64,000 bases of DNA from JAPUEK01 sp963815355 (GCA_963815355.1 CAWFGJ010000011.1:1-64000), one strand, 5' to 3'. Counted from the first letter of the stretch, positions 17,590 to 26,430 are shown. The notes: generated by a model from the sequence alone, not told the origin. Program-made: numbers and translations.

Positions 17590-18471
17590 TTAGCGCGTCG
17601 GAACCGGCACGTCGCCGCGATAGTCATAGAACCCGCGCTGCGTCTTGCGCCCCAGCCAACCCGCCTCGACATATTTGGTCAGCAACGGGCAGGGCCGGTA
17701 TTTGGTATCGGCAAGCCCCTCATGCAGCACGTTCATGATCGCCAGGCATGTATCCAGCCCGATGAAATCCGCCAACTCCAGCGGCCCCATCGGGTGATTG
17801 GCCCCCAGCTTCAGCGACTCATCGATGGATTTGACCGAACCGACCCCCTCATAAAGCGTGTAGACCGCCTCGTTGATCATCGGCATCAGGATACGGTTCA
17901 CGATAAAGGCCGGGAAATCCTCGGCGCTGGCGGCCGTCTTGCCCAGCTTGCCCACCACCGCAAGCAACGTGTCATAGGTCGGCCGGTCGGTCGCAATGCC
18001 GCGGATCAACTCAACCAGCTGCATCACCGGCACCGGGTTCATGAAGTGGAACCCCATGAACTTTTCGGGTCGGTCCGTCCGGCTGGCCAGACGCGTGATG
18101 GAAATGGACGAGGTGTTAGACGTCAGAATCGTATGCGGCGCCAGATGCGGCAACAGCTCATCAAAGATCTTCTGTTTGACGACTTCGCGCTCTGTCGCGG
18201 CCTCAATGATCAGGTCGAGCGGGCCAAGCTCTGCCAGCACCATCGTCGTGCGGATTCGGCCCATCGCGGCGGCCTTATCCGCTGCCGAGACCTTGCCGCG
18301 CGACACCTGCCGTTCAATGTTGCGGTCGATCAGGCCAATGGCCTTGTCCAACCCCTCGCGGCTGATGTCGTTCATCACAACATCATATCCTGCCAAAGCA
18401 AACACATGGGCAATGCCATTGCCCATCTGACCCGCCCCAACGATCCCGACCGACTGGATATCCACGACCAC
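17590..18471 (-). CDS. hbd: 3-hydroxybutyryl-CoA dehydrogenase
   Basis: A 293-residue NAD(P)-dependent dehydrogenase with the Rossmann motif VGIVGAGQMGNGIAHVFA, the signature MGFHFMNPVPVMQLVE and C-terminal PMGPLELADFIGLDTC. It interconverts acetoacetyl-CoA and 3-hydroxybutyryl-CoA, linking butyrate or polyhydroxybutyrate metabolism with the ethylmalonyl-CoA pathway. The start is GTG at 18471, with a second in-frame GTG two codons later. It is convergent with the acyltransferase gene, 4 nt apart. Confidence 0.92.
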   Translation of the reverse strand: MVVDIQSVGIVGAGQMGNGIAHVFALAGYDVVMNDISREGLDKAIGLIDRNIERQVSRGKVSAADKAAAMGRIRTTMVLAELGPLDLIIEAATEREVVKQKIFDELLPHLAPHTILTSNTSSISITRLASRTDRPEKFMGFHFMNPVPVMQLVELIRGIATDRPTYDTLLAVVGKLGKTAASAEDFPAFIVNRILMPMINEAVYTLYEGVGSVKSIDESLKLGANHPMGPLELADFIGLDTCLAIMNVLHEGLADTKYRPCPLLTKYVEAGWLGRKTQRGFYDYRGDVPVPTR

Positions 18472-18636
18472 ACCTCATGTCTTTCCCCGGCACCATACGC
18501 AGCCAAATCCGCACGGGCAAGGCTGGGCCCGCCCGCAAGGTTGCGGCGCTTTTGTCCTAAATGCGCCGATTAGCCATTTGGAAAGGGGAATCACCCAATC
18601 TGATTTGTGGGTGTGAAGACTTAACGGGTGGGTGTG

Positions 18637-19458
18637 ATGGTCTATGCTTTTCCGGGCGCGGGGGCGCTCGACTATTTTCCATGCCAATATGGCACGTCGC
18701 GGCTGCTGTTTCGGGGGCCACGGCGCAATACAGAAGGGGATTTCATTGCCTGCCTTGGCGGCACGGAAACCTATGGCAAATACATCCCCACGCCGTTTCC
18801 GCTGCTGCTGGAACGCGGGCTAGAGGCGCCTGTGGTCAATCTGGGTTGCGTCAACGCCGGGGCGGATGTCTATCTGCACGAACACGCGATAACCGAGCTT
18901 GCCTGCCGGGCGCAGGCAGTGGTGCTGCAGATCACTGGCGCGCAGAACCTGTCCAACCGGTACTACGCCGTGCATCCGCGCCGCAATGACCGGTTTCTGG
19001 GGGCTACACCGCTGCTCCGGTCGATCTTCAAAGAGGTGGATTTCACCGAATTCCACTTCACCCGTCATCTGCTGACCAGCCTGTCGCACCGCTCACCAGA
19101 TCGCTTCAACGTTCTGGCCGAGGAACTGCGCGCCGCATGGGTCGCGCGGATGCGGCTGCTGCTGTCGCGCCTGTCGCGCCCGGTGGTGCTGTTGTGGCTG
19201 GCCGAGGCCCCGCCACCCCCGCCCGGCAAGGGGCTCAACTCTGGCCTTGATCCTGCACTGGTGGATAGCGAAATGCTGGCCGCCGTTCGCCCGCTGGCCG
19301 AATCGGTGGTAGAGGTGATCATCCCGACCACCAACCGCACCACCGAGGGCATGGTCTTTGGCCCGATGGAGGCACCCGCCGCCGCCGGACTGCCCGGCCC
19401 TTTGGCCCATGCCCAGATCGCGGCCAAGCTGATCCCGGTGCTGCACCCCTATCTGTAA
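18637..19458 (+). CDS. DUF6473 family protein
   Basis: A 273-residue protein opening MVYAFPGAGALDYFPCQYGTS, with LGGTETYGKYIPTPFP and VNLGCVNAGADVYL, a pattern I associate with the Rhodobacteraceae-typical DUF6473. The GG.TETYG and NLG..NAG blocks resemble SGNH/GDSL hydrolase blocks I and II, so a hydrolase fold is possible. The ATG at 18637 fits the family N-terminus; GTG at 18628 is an alternative. The real function is unknown. Confidence 0.72.
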   Translation: MVYAFPGAGALDYFPCQYGTSRLLFRGPRRNTEGDFIACLGGTETYGKYIPTPFPLLLERGLEAPVVNLGCVNAGADVYLHEHAITELACRAQAVVLQITGAQNLSNRYYAVHPRRNDRFLGATPLLRSIFKEVDFTEFHFTRHLLTSLSHRSPDRFNVLAEELRAAWVARMRLLLSRLSRPVVLLWLAEAPPPPPGKGLNSGLDPALVDSEMLAAVRPLAESVVEVIIPTTNRTTEGMVFGPMEAPAAAGLPGPLAHAQIAAKLIPVLHPYL

Positions 19459-19460
19459 CG

Positions 19461-19489
19461 AAAAAGGCGGCCCCAAAGGACCGCCCTTT
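19461..19489. terminator. Bidirectional rho-independent terminator between DUF6473 and etfA
   Basis: AAAAAGGCGG...CCGCCCTTT forms a GC stem (19466-19470/19481-19485), extended inward by CC/GG after one mismatch, with loop CAAA. A-run and T-run flank the stem, so it can act in both directions between the convergent genes. Confidence 0.7.
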
Positions 19490-19509
19490 CAACCCTGCAT
19501 TTGCCCGGC

Positions 19510-20436
19510 TTACAGCTTGGCAATCAGTTCCGGCACGGCGGTGAACAGATCGGCCACCAGACCGTAATCGGCCACCTGAAAGATCGGGGCCTCTTCGTCC
19601 TTGTTGATCGCCACGATCACCTTGGAATCTTTCATCCCGGCCAGATGCTGGATCGCACCCGAGATGCCGACGGCCACATACAGGTTCGGCGCCACGACCT
19701 TGCCGGTCTGCCCGACCTGCCAGTCGTTCGGCGCATAGCCCAAATCGACCGCGGCCCGCGACGCACCAACCGCAGCGCCCAGCTTGTCAGCCAGACTCTC
19801 GATCAGATCAAAGCTTTCCTTGGACCCCACGCCGCGCCCACCGGACACCACGATCCCTGCCGAGGTCAGTTCCGGGCGGTCGCTTGTCGCCACACGGTCC
19901 TCAACCCACGACGACAGGCCCGCATCGCCCGGTCCGCCGACTTTCTCGACCGCAGCCGAACCGCCCGCCTCAACCGCGGTAAAGCTTGCGGTCCGCACGG
20001 TGAATACCTTCTTGGCGTCGGCGGTTTTCACCGTCTGGATCGCGTTGCCGGCATAGATCGGGCGCTCAAAGGTCGCGCCATCCACAACCGCCGTCACGTC
20101 CGACAGAACCATCACGTCCAGCAGGGCAGCAACGCGCGGCAGCACGTTCTTGTTGAACGCGGTGGCCGCGCCACAGATATGCTCATAATCGCCCGCAAGA
20201 CCGGCGACCAAAGCCGCCGTGGCCTCGGCCATTCCGTGGCAATAGGCGTGGTCATCGGCAAACAGCACCTTGGACACGCCAGCCAGCGTCGCCGCCTCGG
20301 CAGCCGCGGCGTCACCGCCGGTGCCCGCGATCAGCACATGCACATCGCCCAGCACCGCAACAGCGGCCAGCGTCTTGGCCACAGCGTCGGTCGCCAGTTG
20401 ACCCTCGTTCACATCAGCAAGCAGAAGAACGGCCAT
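19510..20436 (-). CDS. etfA: Electron transfer flavoprotein subunit alpha
   Basis: A 308-residue FAD-binding subunit. The C-terminal FAD domain shows GIVVSGGRGVGSKESFDLI, RAAVDLGYAPNDWQVGQTGK and YVAVGISGAIQHLAGM. With EtfB it carries electrons from acyl-CoA dehydrogenases such as Mcd to ETF-ubiquinone oxidoreductase. The start overlaps the etfB stop by one base (ATG/TGA), indicating coupled translation. Confidence 0.96.
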   Translation of the reverse strand: MAVLLLADVNEGQLATDAVAKTLAAVAVLGDVHVLIAGTGGDAAAAEAATLAGVSKVLFADDHAYCHGMAEATAALVAGLAGDYEHICGAATAFNKNVLPRVAALLDVMVLSDVTAVVDGATFERPIYAGNAIQTVKTADAKKVFTVRTASFTAVEAGGSAAVEKVGGPGDAGLSSWVEDRVATSDRPELTSAGIVVSGGRGVGSKESFDLIESLADKLGAAVGASRAAVDLGYAPNDWQVGQTGKVVAPNLYVAVGISGAIQHLAGMKDSKVIVAINKDEEAPIFQVADYGLVADLFTAVPELIAKL

Positions 20437-21197
20437 CAGATCACCCCCGCTTCGTCTTTGAGTTTTGCAATCAGTTCGTCCACCGATGCCACCTTCACGC
20501 CAGCCTTGCGGCCCGCCGGTTCAACGGTTTTCACCACGGTCAGGCGCGGTGCCACGTCCACGCCGTAATCGGCGGGGGTCTTGGCGGCCAGCGGCTTGGC
20601 CTTGGCCTTCATGATGTTCGGCAAGCTGGCATAGCGCGGCTCGTTCAAACGCAGATCGACGGTCACGATCGTCGGCATCGACACAGAGATCGACTGCAAG
20701 CCGCCGTCCACTTCGCGCGTCACGATGGCCTTGTCGCCCTCGATCTTCAGCTCGGACACAAACGTCGCCTGCGACCAGCCCAACAGCGCGGACAGCATCT
20801 GCCCGGTGGCGTTCATGTCGTTGTCGATGGCTTGCTTACCCGCCAGAACGATGCCCGGAGCCTCTTCCTTGACCACAGCCGCCAAAAGCTTGGCCACAGC
20901 CAAAGGCTCAATATCGGTGTGCACGTTGTCGGTCGCTTCGATCAGGATGGCGCGGTCCGCCCCCATCGCCAGCGCGGTCCGCAAGGTTTCCTGCGACTGT
21001 TTTACCCCGATGGACACGACGATAACTTCGGTCGCCACGCCCTTTTCCTTCAGACGGATCGCCTCTTCGACGGCAATTTCGTCAAAGGGGTTCATCGACA
21101 TCTTTACGTTAGCCAGATCGACGCCCGATCCGTCCGCTTTCACGCGGACCTTCACGTTATAGTCGATCACCCGTTTGACAGGCACCAAAACCTTCAT
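20436..21197 (-). CDS. etfB: Electron transfer flavoprotein subunit beta
   Basis: A 253-residue AMP-binding subunit starting MKVLVPVKRVIDYNVKVRVK, with MNPFDEIAVEEAIRLKE, GKQAIDNDMNATGQML and the recognition-loop region RYASLPNIMKAKAKP. ATG 21197 is the family start; the frame is open further upstream but is unlike the family. It is the first gene of the etfBA pair, with the adenosyltransferase gene 123 nt upstream on the same strand. Confidence 0.96.
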   Translation of the reverse strand: MKVLVPVKRVIDYNVKVRVKADGSGVDLANVKMSMNPFDEIAVEEAIRLKEKGVATEVIVVSIGVKQSQETLRTALAMGADRAILIEATDNVHTDIEPLAVAKLLAAVVKEEAPGIVLAGKQAIDNDMNATGQMLSALLGWSQATFVSELKIEGDKAIVTREVDGGLQSISVSMPTIVTVDLRLNEPRYASLPNIMKAKAKPLAAKTPADYGVDVAPRLTVVKTVEPAGRKAGVKVASVDELIAKLKDEAGVI

Positions 21198-21320
21198 AAT
21201 CAAAAATCTCCCATGCGTGGCCCTCTGGGCCAGACCCAAGCTCTCTGCCGCGTACCTACCCGTTTGGCACCGCCCGCGACAGAGCAAATGCGACAGCATA
21301 CCCCGTGCCTACGTCGCGTT

Positions 21321-21899
21321 TCATGCCTCGCGGGTCAATCCCGGCACCCAAAGCACGTCGCTTTTACCATCGTCATTGGCGATCCGGCCCACGACAAAGA
21401 ACCAGTCCGACAGACGGTTCAGGTATTTGACCGCCTCAACGTTCACCGATTCCTGCGCGGCCAGTTCCACCACCAACCGCTCAGCCCGCCGGCAAACCGT
21501 CCGGCACAGATGCAACTGTGCAGCCAAAGCCGACCCGCCCGGCAGGATGAAACTGCGCAGCGGTGTCAGCCGGGCGTTCATCACATCAATCTCGCGCTCC
21601 AGCCGGTCGACCTGAGCGGCGACCATCCGCAGCGGGGTGTAGGGCAGCTCGGAATCCTTCTCCATATCCGGGGTGCACAGATCCGCCCCCAGATCGAACA
21701 GATCATTCGACACCCGTGCCAGGGCGGCATCCATCTCGGCGCTGGCATGCAAACGCGCCAGACCGACCGTCGCGTTGGTCTCGTCCACCGTGCCATAGGC
21801 CGATACACGGATCGCGTTCTTGGCCACGCGCGCGCCGTTACCCAGCGCGGTTTCCCCCGCATCGCCGGTCTTTGTGTAAATCTTTGACAGAACAACCAT
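21321..21899 (-). CDS. Cob(I)yrinic acid a,c-diamide adenosyltransferase (PduO type)
   Basis: A 192-residue ATR with the N-terminal ATP-binding YTKTGDAGETALGNG, KNAIRVSAYGTVDETNA and the C-terminal RRAERLVVELA with LNRLSDWFFVVGR. It adenosylates cob(I)alamin. Adenosylcobalamin is needed by methylmalonyl-CoA and ethylmalonyl-CoA mutases, which fits the Mcd and ETF genes nearby. It lies 3 nt after the HIG1-like gene. Confidence 0.93.
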   Translation of the reverse strand: MVVLSKIYTKTGDAGETALGNGARVAKNAIRVSAYGTVDETNATVGLARLHASAEMDAALARVSNDLFDLGADLCTPDMEKDSELPYTPLRMVAAQVDRLEREIDVMNARLTPLRSFILPGGSALAAQLHLCRTVCRRAERLVVELAAQESVNVEAVKYLNRLSDWFFVVGRIANDDGKSDVLWVPGLTREA

Positions 21900-21902
21900 A
21901 GT

Positions 21903-22112
21903 TCAGTGCCCCCCGCCCGAACGCCACCACGCCACGCCGACGATGATCAGCACCGCCACAGCCTGCGCCCCGATCCGGTAGCGCATGATCCGGTTGGCAT
22001 GTTTGGCGTTGAACGCACCACCCTTGGCAAAACTGCCGATCCCCACCATCAGAATCACCAGCACGATCAACGTCGCCACGGCGACGAGCAGGAACATCGG
22101 GTCGTTGAGCAT
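21903..22112 (-). CDS. HIG1-domain twin transmembrane protein
   Basis: A 69-residue protein with two hydrophobic helices (about residues 6-27 and 48-63) joined by GGAFNAKHANRIMRYRIGAQ. The loop N.(L/I)MR.R...Q matches the HIG1 (hypoxia-induced gene 1) domain, whose mitochondrial relatives assist cytochrome oxidase. Alphaproteobacterial members are often called twin transmembrane proteins. It is upstream of and nearly adjacent to the cobalamin adenosyltransferase gene. Confidence 0.8.
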   Translation of the reverse strand: MLNDPMFLLVAVATLIVLVILMVGIGSFAKGGAFNAKHANRIMRYRIGAQAVAVLIIVGVAWWRSGGGH

Positions 22113-22213
22113 CTTGGTCCTCTTGGGTCTGTGCGGAAATCTTGCCAGATCTAGCGCGCCTGATCGCAAAAGCGAAGCCCGCGTGTCAATCGGCCTCAAC
22201 CCTGCGTGCCGCC

Positions 22214-22684
22214 TCAGACCCGATGATAGGGCCCACCGCCCAGAATCGTCGCGGCACGGTAAAGCTGCTCTGCCAGCATCACCCGCACCAACATATGCGG
22301 CCAGACCATCTTGCCGAAAGACAGCGCAAAATCGGCCCGGTCGCGCAAAGCTGCGTCGATCCCGTCCGCGCCGCCGATCACAAAGGCCACATCCTGCCGC
22401 CCGCCATCGCGCCATTTGGCCAGTTGCGCCGCGAAATCGGGGCTGGACAACACCCGCCCCCGCTCATCCAGCACCGCCAAGACCGCGCCTTGCGGGACGG
22501 CACGCGCCAGCAAGTCGCCCTCGGCGGCCATACCGCCGCCGCGCTTGTCCTCAACCTCATGCTCAGTCAGCGGGCCAAGCCCAAGGGGCCGCCCGGTCCG
22601 GTCAAAGCGTTGGACATAATCGTCGATCAGATCCCGCTCAGGGCCGGCACGCAGCCGACCCACGGCGCAAAGATGCAACCGCAT
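22214..22684 (-). CDS. rlmH: 23S rRNA (pseudouridine1915-N3)-methyltransferase RlmH
   Basis: A 156-residue SPOUT methyltransferase starting MRLHLCAVGRLRAGPE. It has the knot motif VAFVIGGADGIDAALRDRAD and the C-terminal MVWPHMLVRVMLAEQLYRA and YHR, all family hallmarks. It methylates pseudouridine 1915 in 23S rRNA helix 69. The start at 22684 lies 9 nt after the rsfS stop, the common rsfS-rlmH pair. Confidence 0.95.
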   Translation of the reverse strand: MRLHLCAVGRLRAGPERDLIDDYVQRFDRTGRPLGLGPLTEHEVEDKRGGGMAAEGDLLARAVPQGAVLAVLDERGRVLSSPDFAAQLAKWRDGGRQDVAFVIGGADGIDAALRDRADFALSFGKMVWPHMLVRVMLAEQLYRAATILGGGPYHRV

Positions 22685-22693
22685 CCCGCTGGA

Positions 22694-23191
22694 TCATTCC
22701 TGCGAGAGGTGGGCGCTGCCCGGAAGCCACATCTTTTCAAGCTGATAGAACTCGCGCACTTCCGGGCGGAAGACGTGAATAATCACATCGCCCGCGTCGA
22801 TCAGCACCCAATCTCCGGCATCTTTGCCTTCCATCTTTGCGCTGATGCGGAATTCCAGCTTCAAACGATCTGCCAGCTTTTCCGAAATCGACGCGACTTG
22901 GCGCGACGAACGGCCCGAGCAGATCACCATGTAATCCGCCACGTCCGACCGACCGCGCAGGTCGATTTGTACGATCTCTTCGGCTTTATCGTCGTCAACA
23001 GACGCCAAAACAGCCGCCAAAAGCTCTTCAGAAGTGTAGTCCACCGGGTCAGCGGCGCGCGCAACGCGCGGTCCAACCGGAAGGCCGGTGGTAGGGTCAG
23101 AATGCGACAGGACAAAGTCCTCCAAAAAGCGCGCCGCATACTCCCGGCGCAGGATTGTTCCAAGCCTATCATTGCAAGGCAACAATCTCAA
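22694..23191 (-). CDS. rsfS: Ribosome silencing factor RsfS
   Basis: RsfS binds ribosomal protein L14 and blocks subunit joining under starvation. The core shows DDDKAEEIVQIDLRGRSDVADYMVICSGRSSRQV, as separate blocks DDDKAEEIV, DYMVICSGRSSRQV and GDWVLIDAGDVIIHVFR. The start is uncertain: no ATG or GTG opens the frame, and TTG at 23191 or 23182 gives an N-terminal extension of about 45 residues before the family core. The cited core begins near residue 57. Confidence 0.88.
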   Translation of the reverse strand: MRLLPCNDRLGTILRREYAARFLEDFVLSHSDPTTGLPVGPRVARAADPVDYTSEELLAAVLASVDDDKAEEIVQIDLRGRSDVADYMVICSGRSSRQVASISEKLADRLKLEFRISAKMEGKDAGDWVLIDAGDVIIHVFRPEVREFYQLEKMWLPGSAHLSQE

Positions 23192-23216
23192 CGGCGGGAA
23201 GACGCGCGCTTAGCGC

Positions 23217-23816
23217 TCAACGCGCGCTTTCGCAAGGCGGAAGTGCGGCCAGCGCATCGGGGCCAAGCAGGTAGCGCAACTCTTGCATCTCGATCAACGG
23301 CAGGAAATCCTCTCCCGCCCCTGTGCGGATATAGGCCGATCCCCGCGCATCCGGGGCCGGTCCGCCGTCGATCGCGCAGGCCTCCAGACCCAGCCCGATC
23401 GTCGCACTGCCCTTGACCGGAGGCGTCTCGCCCTGCCACTCCCGCGCCTTGGCCTGCAAGCCGCGCATCGCGACCGCGTCCCGCTCGGCCAAACGGTAAA
23501 GCGTGGTCGTGGCCCCGTCTTCGGCCAGCGCGGCCGGAAGCCCCGCCGCCGCCACCGACGCCCCCTGCAACGGTGCCCGCGCGTCCAGCAGATAGCTGCC
23601 GTCAAGCCCCGCGCGCCCATCCTCGCGCACCGCCTGCACCGTCAAATGCGCGCCGCGCGGTTTCGCACGCATCCCCGGCGGCAGGGTAACCGCAACCGCG
23701 ATCTGGCCGGGATCAACCTCCAGCGGCGAAAGCCGCGCCAACCGCAGCGCAGTCACCGGATTGACCGAAGAACAGGCCGCCAGACCCAAAACCAGAACAC
23801 CCAAAATCTTCCGCAT
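23217..23816 (-). CDS. Putative lipoprotein of unknown function
   Basis: A 199-residue protein with signal peptide MRKILGVLVLGLAAC; LAAC is a lipobox, so Cys15 is the likely lipidated residue. A strong AAGGAG ribosome site sits 9 nt upstream. The mature part is rich in Ala/Gly/Leu without a recognised motif. It is divergent from the DUF2975 gene and sits 25 nt downstream of nothing obvious; its 3' end faces the TTG start of rsfS on the same strand. Confidence 0.65.
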   Translation of the reverse strand: MRKILGVLVLGLAACSSVNPVTALRLARLSPLEVDPGQIAVAVTLPPGMRAKPRGAHLTVQAVREDGRAGLDGSYLLDARAPLQGASVAAAGLPAALAEDGATTTLYRLAERDAVAMRGLQAKAREWQGETPPVKGSATIGLGLEACAIDGGPAPDARGSAYIRTGAGEDFLPLIEMQELRYLLGPDALAALPPCESAR

Positions 23817-23829
23817 CGTCTAATCTCCT

Positions 23830-23863
23830 TTGACAGATATAATTTATCGTCATACAGTAAATT
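23830..23863 (+). promoter_or_regulatory. Promoter with overlapping inverted repeat upstream of the DUF2975/HTH pair
   Basis: TTGACA (23830-23835) and TACAGT (23853-23858) are spaced by 17 nt, a good sigma-70 match. An inverted repeat AATTTA/TAAATT (23841-23846/23858-23863) spans the spacer and the -10 element, an ideal place for autorepression by the HTH protein encoded two genes down. The region is AT-rich compared with its surroundings. Confidence 0.65.
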
Positions 23864-23884
23864 AATCGCATGGAAAGGAAAATT

Positions 23885-24415
23885 ATGGCCGGCCCCATCC
23901 ACCGCCTGTCGCGTCTGCTTTACTGGATCACCACCGGCGCTATTGCGCTGCTGCCGCTGATCACCCTCGCCATTTTGGCGCAGGCTTTGCTTTATCCCGA
24001 TCTTATGGCCATCCATTTTCCCGACTTGCCTCAGGTGACGATTCTGACCTCCGGCAAGGCGCTGCTGGTGTCGGCCATAGGCCTTGTCACGCTGGGGCTG
24101 ATGCTGATGGCCGCGTGGAACATGCGCGGGCTTTACGGGCGCTACCTGCGCGGGGAAATCCTTAGCAACGCGTGCGCGCGGCATATCCAACGCATCGGTC
24201 AGGCGCTGCTGGGCCTGTCGGCGTGGCTCTTGCTGTCGCCCACGCTGCAAATGCTGTCGCTGACCTATGACAACCCTCCGGGCGAACGGGTGCTGTCGAT
24301 CGCGTTCGATTCGGGCAGCCTTGGCCTTGCCCTGTCGGGCGGGTTGCTGCTGACCATCGGCTGGGCAATGCGCGACGCCGCCCGCGCCGTCGAAGAAAAC
24401 GCGGCGTTTGTATGA
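23885..24415 (+). CDS. DUF2975 family membrane protein
   Basis: A 176-residue protein with four hydrophobic segments (about residues 8-30, 45-70, 100-120 and 145-165), arranged as in DUF2975 proteins that pair with a small HTH regulator. The ATG at 23885 is favoured because AAAGGA precedes it by 6 nt and the predicted promoter leaves a short leader; ATG 23870 is the alternative. It overlaps the HTH start by 4 nt. Confidence 0.72.
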   Translation: MAGPIHRLSRLLYWITTGAIALLPLITLAILAQALLYPDLMAIHFPDLPQVTILTSGKALLVSAIGLVTLGLMLMAAWNMRGLYGRYLRGEILSNACARHIQRIGQALLGLSAWLLLSPTLQMLSLTYDNPPGERVLSIAFDSGSLGLALSGGLLLTIGWAMRDAARAVEENAAFV

Positions 24416-24630
24416 TGGAAATTGTCGTGCGTCTGGATGTGATGCTGGCCCGCCGCAAAATGCGCTCGCGCGAGTTGGCAGAGGCGGTGGGAATAACCGA
24501 ACAGAACATCAGCCTGCTGAAGTCCGGCAAGGTCAAAGGCATCCGATTCGAAACCCTCGCCCGTATCTGCGAGGTGCTGGAGTGTCAGCCCGGCGATATC
24601 CTCGAAGCCGCCCCCACCGGGCCGCTTTAG
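24412..24630 (+). CDS. XRE/Cro-type helix-turn-helix regulator
   Basis: A 72-residue HTH_26-like regulator: LDVMLARRKMRSRELAEAVGITEQNISLLKSGKVKG spans the HTH (seen here as blocks SRELAEAVGI, TEQNISLLKSGK and LARICEVLECQPGDIL). It resembles YozG-type repressors paired with DUF2975 membrane proteins. The start overlaps the DUF2975 stop (ATGATGG; ATG 24415 is equally possible). The upstream inverted repeat at 23841-23863 is its probable operator. Confidence 0.85.
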   Translation: MMEIVVRLDVMLARRKMRSRELAEAVGITEQNISLLKSGKVKGIRFETLARICEVLECQPGDILEAAPTGPL

Positions 24631-25949
24631 CTGGCCGCCGCCGCCTCGCCCGGTTCTTTCAAGATCCGCACTTCGCGCTGCGGGAAGGGAATCGAGATCC
24701 CCTCGGCGCGGAACGCATCCCAAAGCGCCAAAAACACCGTCCCCCGCACGTTGGTCAGCCCTTCGCGCGGGTCCAGAATCCAGAACCGCAGCACATAGTT
24801 GACCGAACTGTCACCGAACCCGGTGATGTGGCAGACCGAATCGCGGGTTTTCAAGACCCGCGGCACGCTCAGCGCCGCCTCAATCGCCACCCGGCGCACC
24901 TTGTGCGGATCGTCGTGGTAAGAGGTGCCGAACTCCAGATCAATGCGGACGAATTCGTTGGAATGCGACCAGTTGACGACCTGCCCGGTGATCAGATCCT
25001 CATTCGGGATCAGATATTCCCGCCCGTCACGCGTCACGACCGAGACATAGCGCGCCCCCAGCGATTCAATCCAGCCGAACGTATCACCAATGCTGATCAC
25101 GTCGCCGGGCTTGATCGACTTGTCCAGCAGGATGATCACCCCCGAAACAAGGTTAGAGACCACCTTTTGCAGACCAAACCCAAGGCCCACACCAATGGCC
25201 CCCGACAGCACCGCAAGCCCGGTCAGATCGAACCCGACCGCCTTCAGCCCCAAAAACAGCGCCGCCCCATACAGACCAACCTGCAGGATCTTGATCGCCA
25301 GCACGCCGAATGACGGCGCGATGTCCTTGTTCCGTTCGATCCTGTTTGTGGCCGCTTCGGTCAGAATCCGCGCACCGGTGAACAAGGCCCCCGTGACCAC
25401 GATGGCCTTGAACAGCCCCAGCGCCGTAATGCGGAAATCGCCAAAGCTGATCCCCAACGTATCCAGAAACGCGCTGACCGAATCCAGAAAGCCCAGATAC
25501 AGCAGCGTGATGTAAATCCACCCGACCCAGCGCACGATTCGCCGCGTCAAAGGGTTGCGGATCAGGCGGCTGAACAGCCCGATCACCACCCAACCCGTCG
25601 CAATTGTCGCCCAGATCACCACCAGATAGCGGCGCGAGGTATAGGGCGTGAACAACTGGATCGCCCCGACAGCACCCCATGCCAGCGCCACGAAATAGAT
25701 CCCCCGCACCCGGTTGCGCAGCAAGGCCAGAAACCGCAGCCGGGCCTTTGTCAGCCCCTCCTGATCGCGAATCCAGTTGTCCAGCCTGGGCGTCGTCAAC
25801 CGCGCCAACAGCCAAGCCAGCAGGAAAAGCGCGCCGAGCAACGCCACCTGAAACAACCGCGAAGGCAACAGCAGCGATTGCAGATAGTCCTGAATTTCCA
25901 CCAGAAAGCTCTGCGCGCTGCTCAGGATGTTCGGATCAATGGTTTCCAT
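24627..25949 (-). CDS. MscS-family mechanosensitive ion channel
   Basis: A 440-residue inner-membrane channel. About five hydrophobic segments come first, then the pore-lining TM3-like segment GAIGVGLGFGLQKVVSNLVSG and the beta domain DVISIGDTFGWIESLGARY, VVTRDGREYLIPN and SHSNEFVRIDLEFG. It releases solutes on hypo-osmotic shock. ATG 25949 is preferred over 25991, whose extra residues are unconserved. Its stop overlaps that of the convergent HTH gene by 4 nt. Confidence 0.9.
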   Translation of the reverse strand: METIDPNILSSAQSFLVEIQDYLQSLLLPSRLFQVALLGALFLLAWLLARLTTPRLDNWIRDQEGLTKARLRFLALLRNRVRGIYFVALAWGAVGAIQLFTPYTSRRYLVVIWATIATGWVVIGLFSRLIRNPLTRRIVRWVGWIYITLLYLGFLDSVSAFLDTLGISFGDFRITALGLFKAIVVTGALFTGARILTEAATNRIERNKDIAPSFGVLAIKILQVGLYGAALFLGLKAVGFDLTGLAVLSGAIGVGLGFGLQKVVSNLVSGVIILLDKSIKPGDVISIGDTFGWIESLGARYVSVVTRDGREYLIPNEDLITGQVVNWSHSNEFVRIDLEFGTSYHDDPHKVRRVAIEAALSVPRVLKTRDSVCHITGFGDSSVNYVLRFWILDPREGLTNVRGTVFLALWDAFRAEGISIPFPQREVRILKEPGEAAAAS

Positions 25950-26174
25950 GGCTCTCCCCGCCTCGCCCGCGCCTGGCGCTTTTCCGGGCAACTGCCCGCG
26001 CCTCTGGCCGATTTGCCCGCCAGTGTGTCAGCCCGGCGACGGTTTTGCAAAAACTACCGTGCGCAGGCCTGCTTAGCCATGCAGCCGATGCATTTCGGCA
26101 TCCCGCGCCCGGGGGTTTCAATCCATGCCGCAGCGCAGCATATTGATCGCAGGGGGGACGATAAGGAGAATACC

Positions 26175-26321
26175 ATGAAGTTTCTGTCCCGCTTTCTGCC
26201 CCGTCCCGCCGCGCGCCGTGATCTTGAACGGGCCTATCTGAACGGCGCCGCCTCGCTCTATGATCTGGAATGCCGTGAGCGCGAGATTGATCGCGGCAAG
26301 TTTGCCCACCTTCCCTACTGA
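26175..26321 (+). CDS. Small DUF3563-like protein
   Basis: A 48-residue basic protein with the pattern RDLERAYLNGAASLYDLECREREIDRG. The YL..A...YDLE.R.RE.DR motif resembles DUF3563 proteins. A clear AAGGAG site lies 7 nt before ATG 26175. The function is unknown; such short basic proteins are common in proteobacteria. It stands alone between convergently and codirectionally placed genes. Confidence 0.65.
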   Translation: MKFLSRFLPRPAARRDLERAYLNGAASLYDLECREREIDRGKFAHLPY

Positions 26322-26430
26322 TCGCGCCCGCCCTTCGCGCCCCCTGCCTTCGTGCAAACGCGCGGGAACCTGCCACATCCCCTCGGACTCTGCCTTGCCT
26401 GAAAGGCCGGAAACGCGTATCAAGCGGCCC

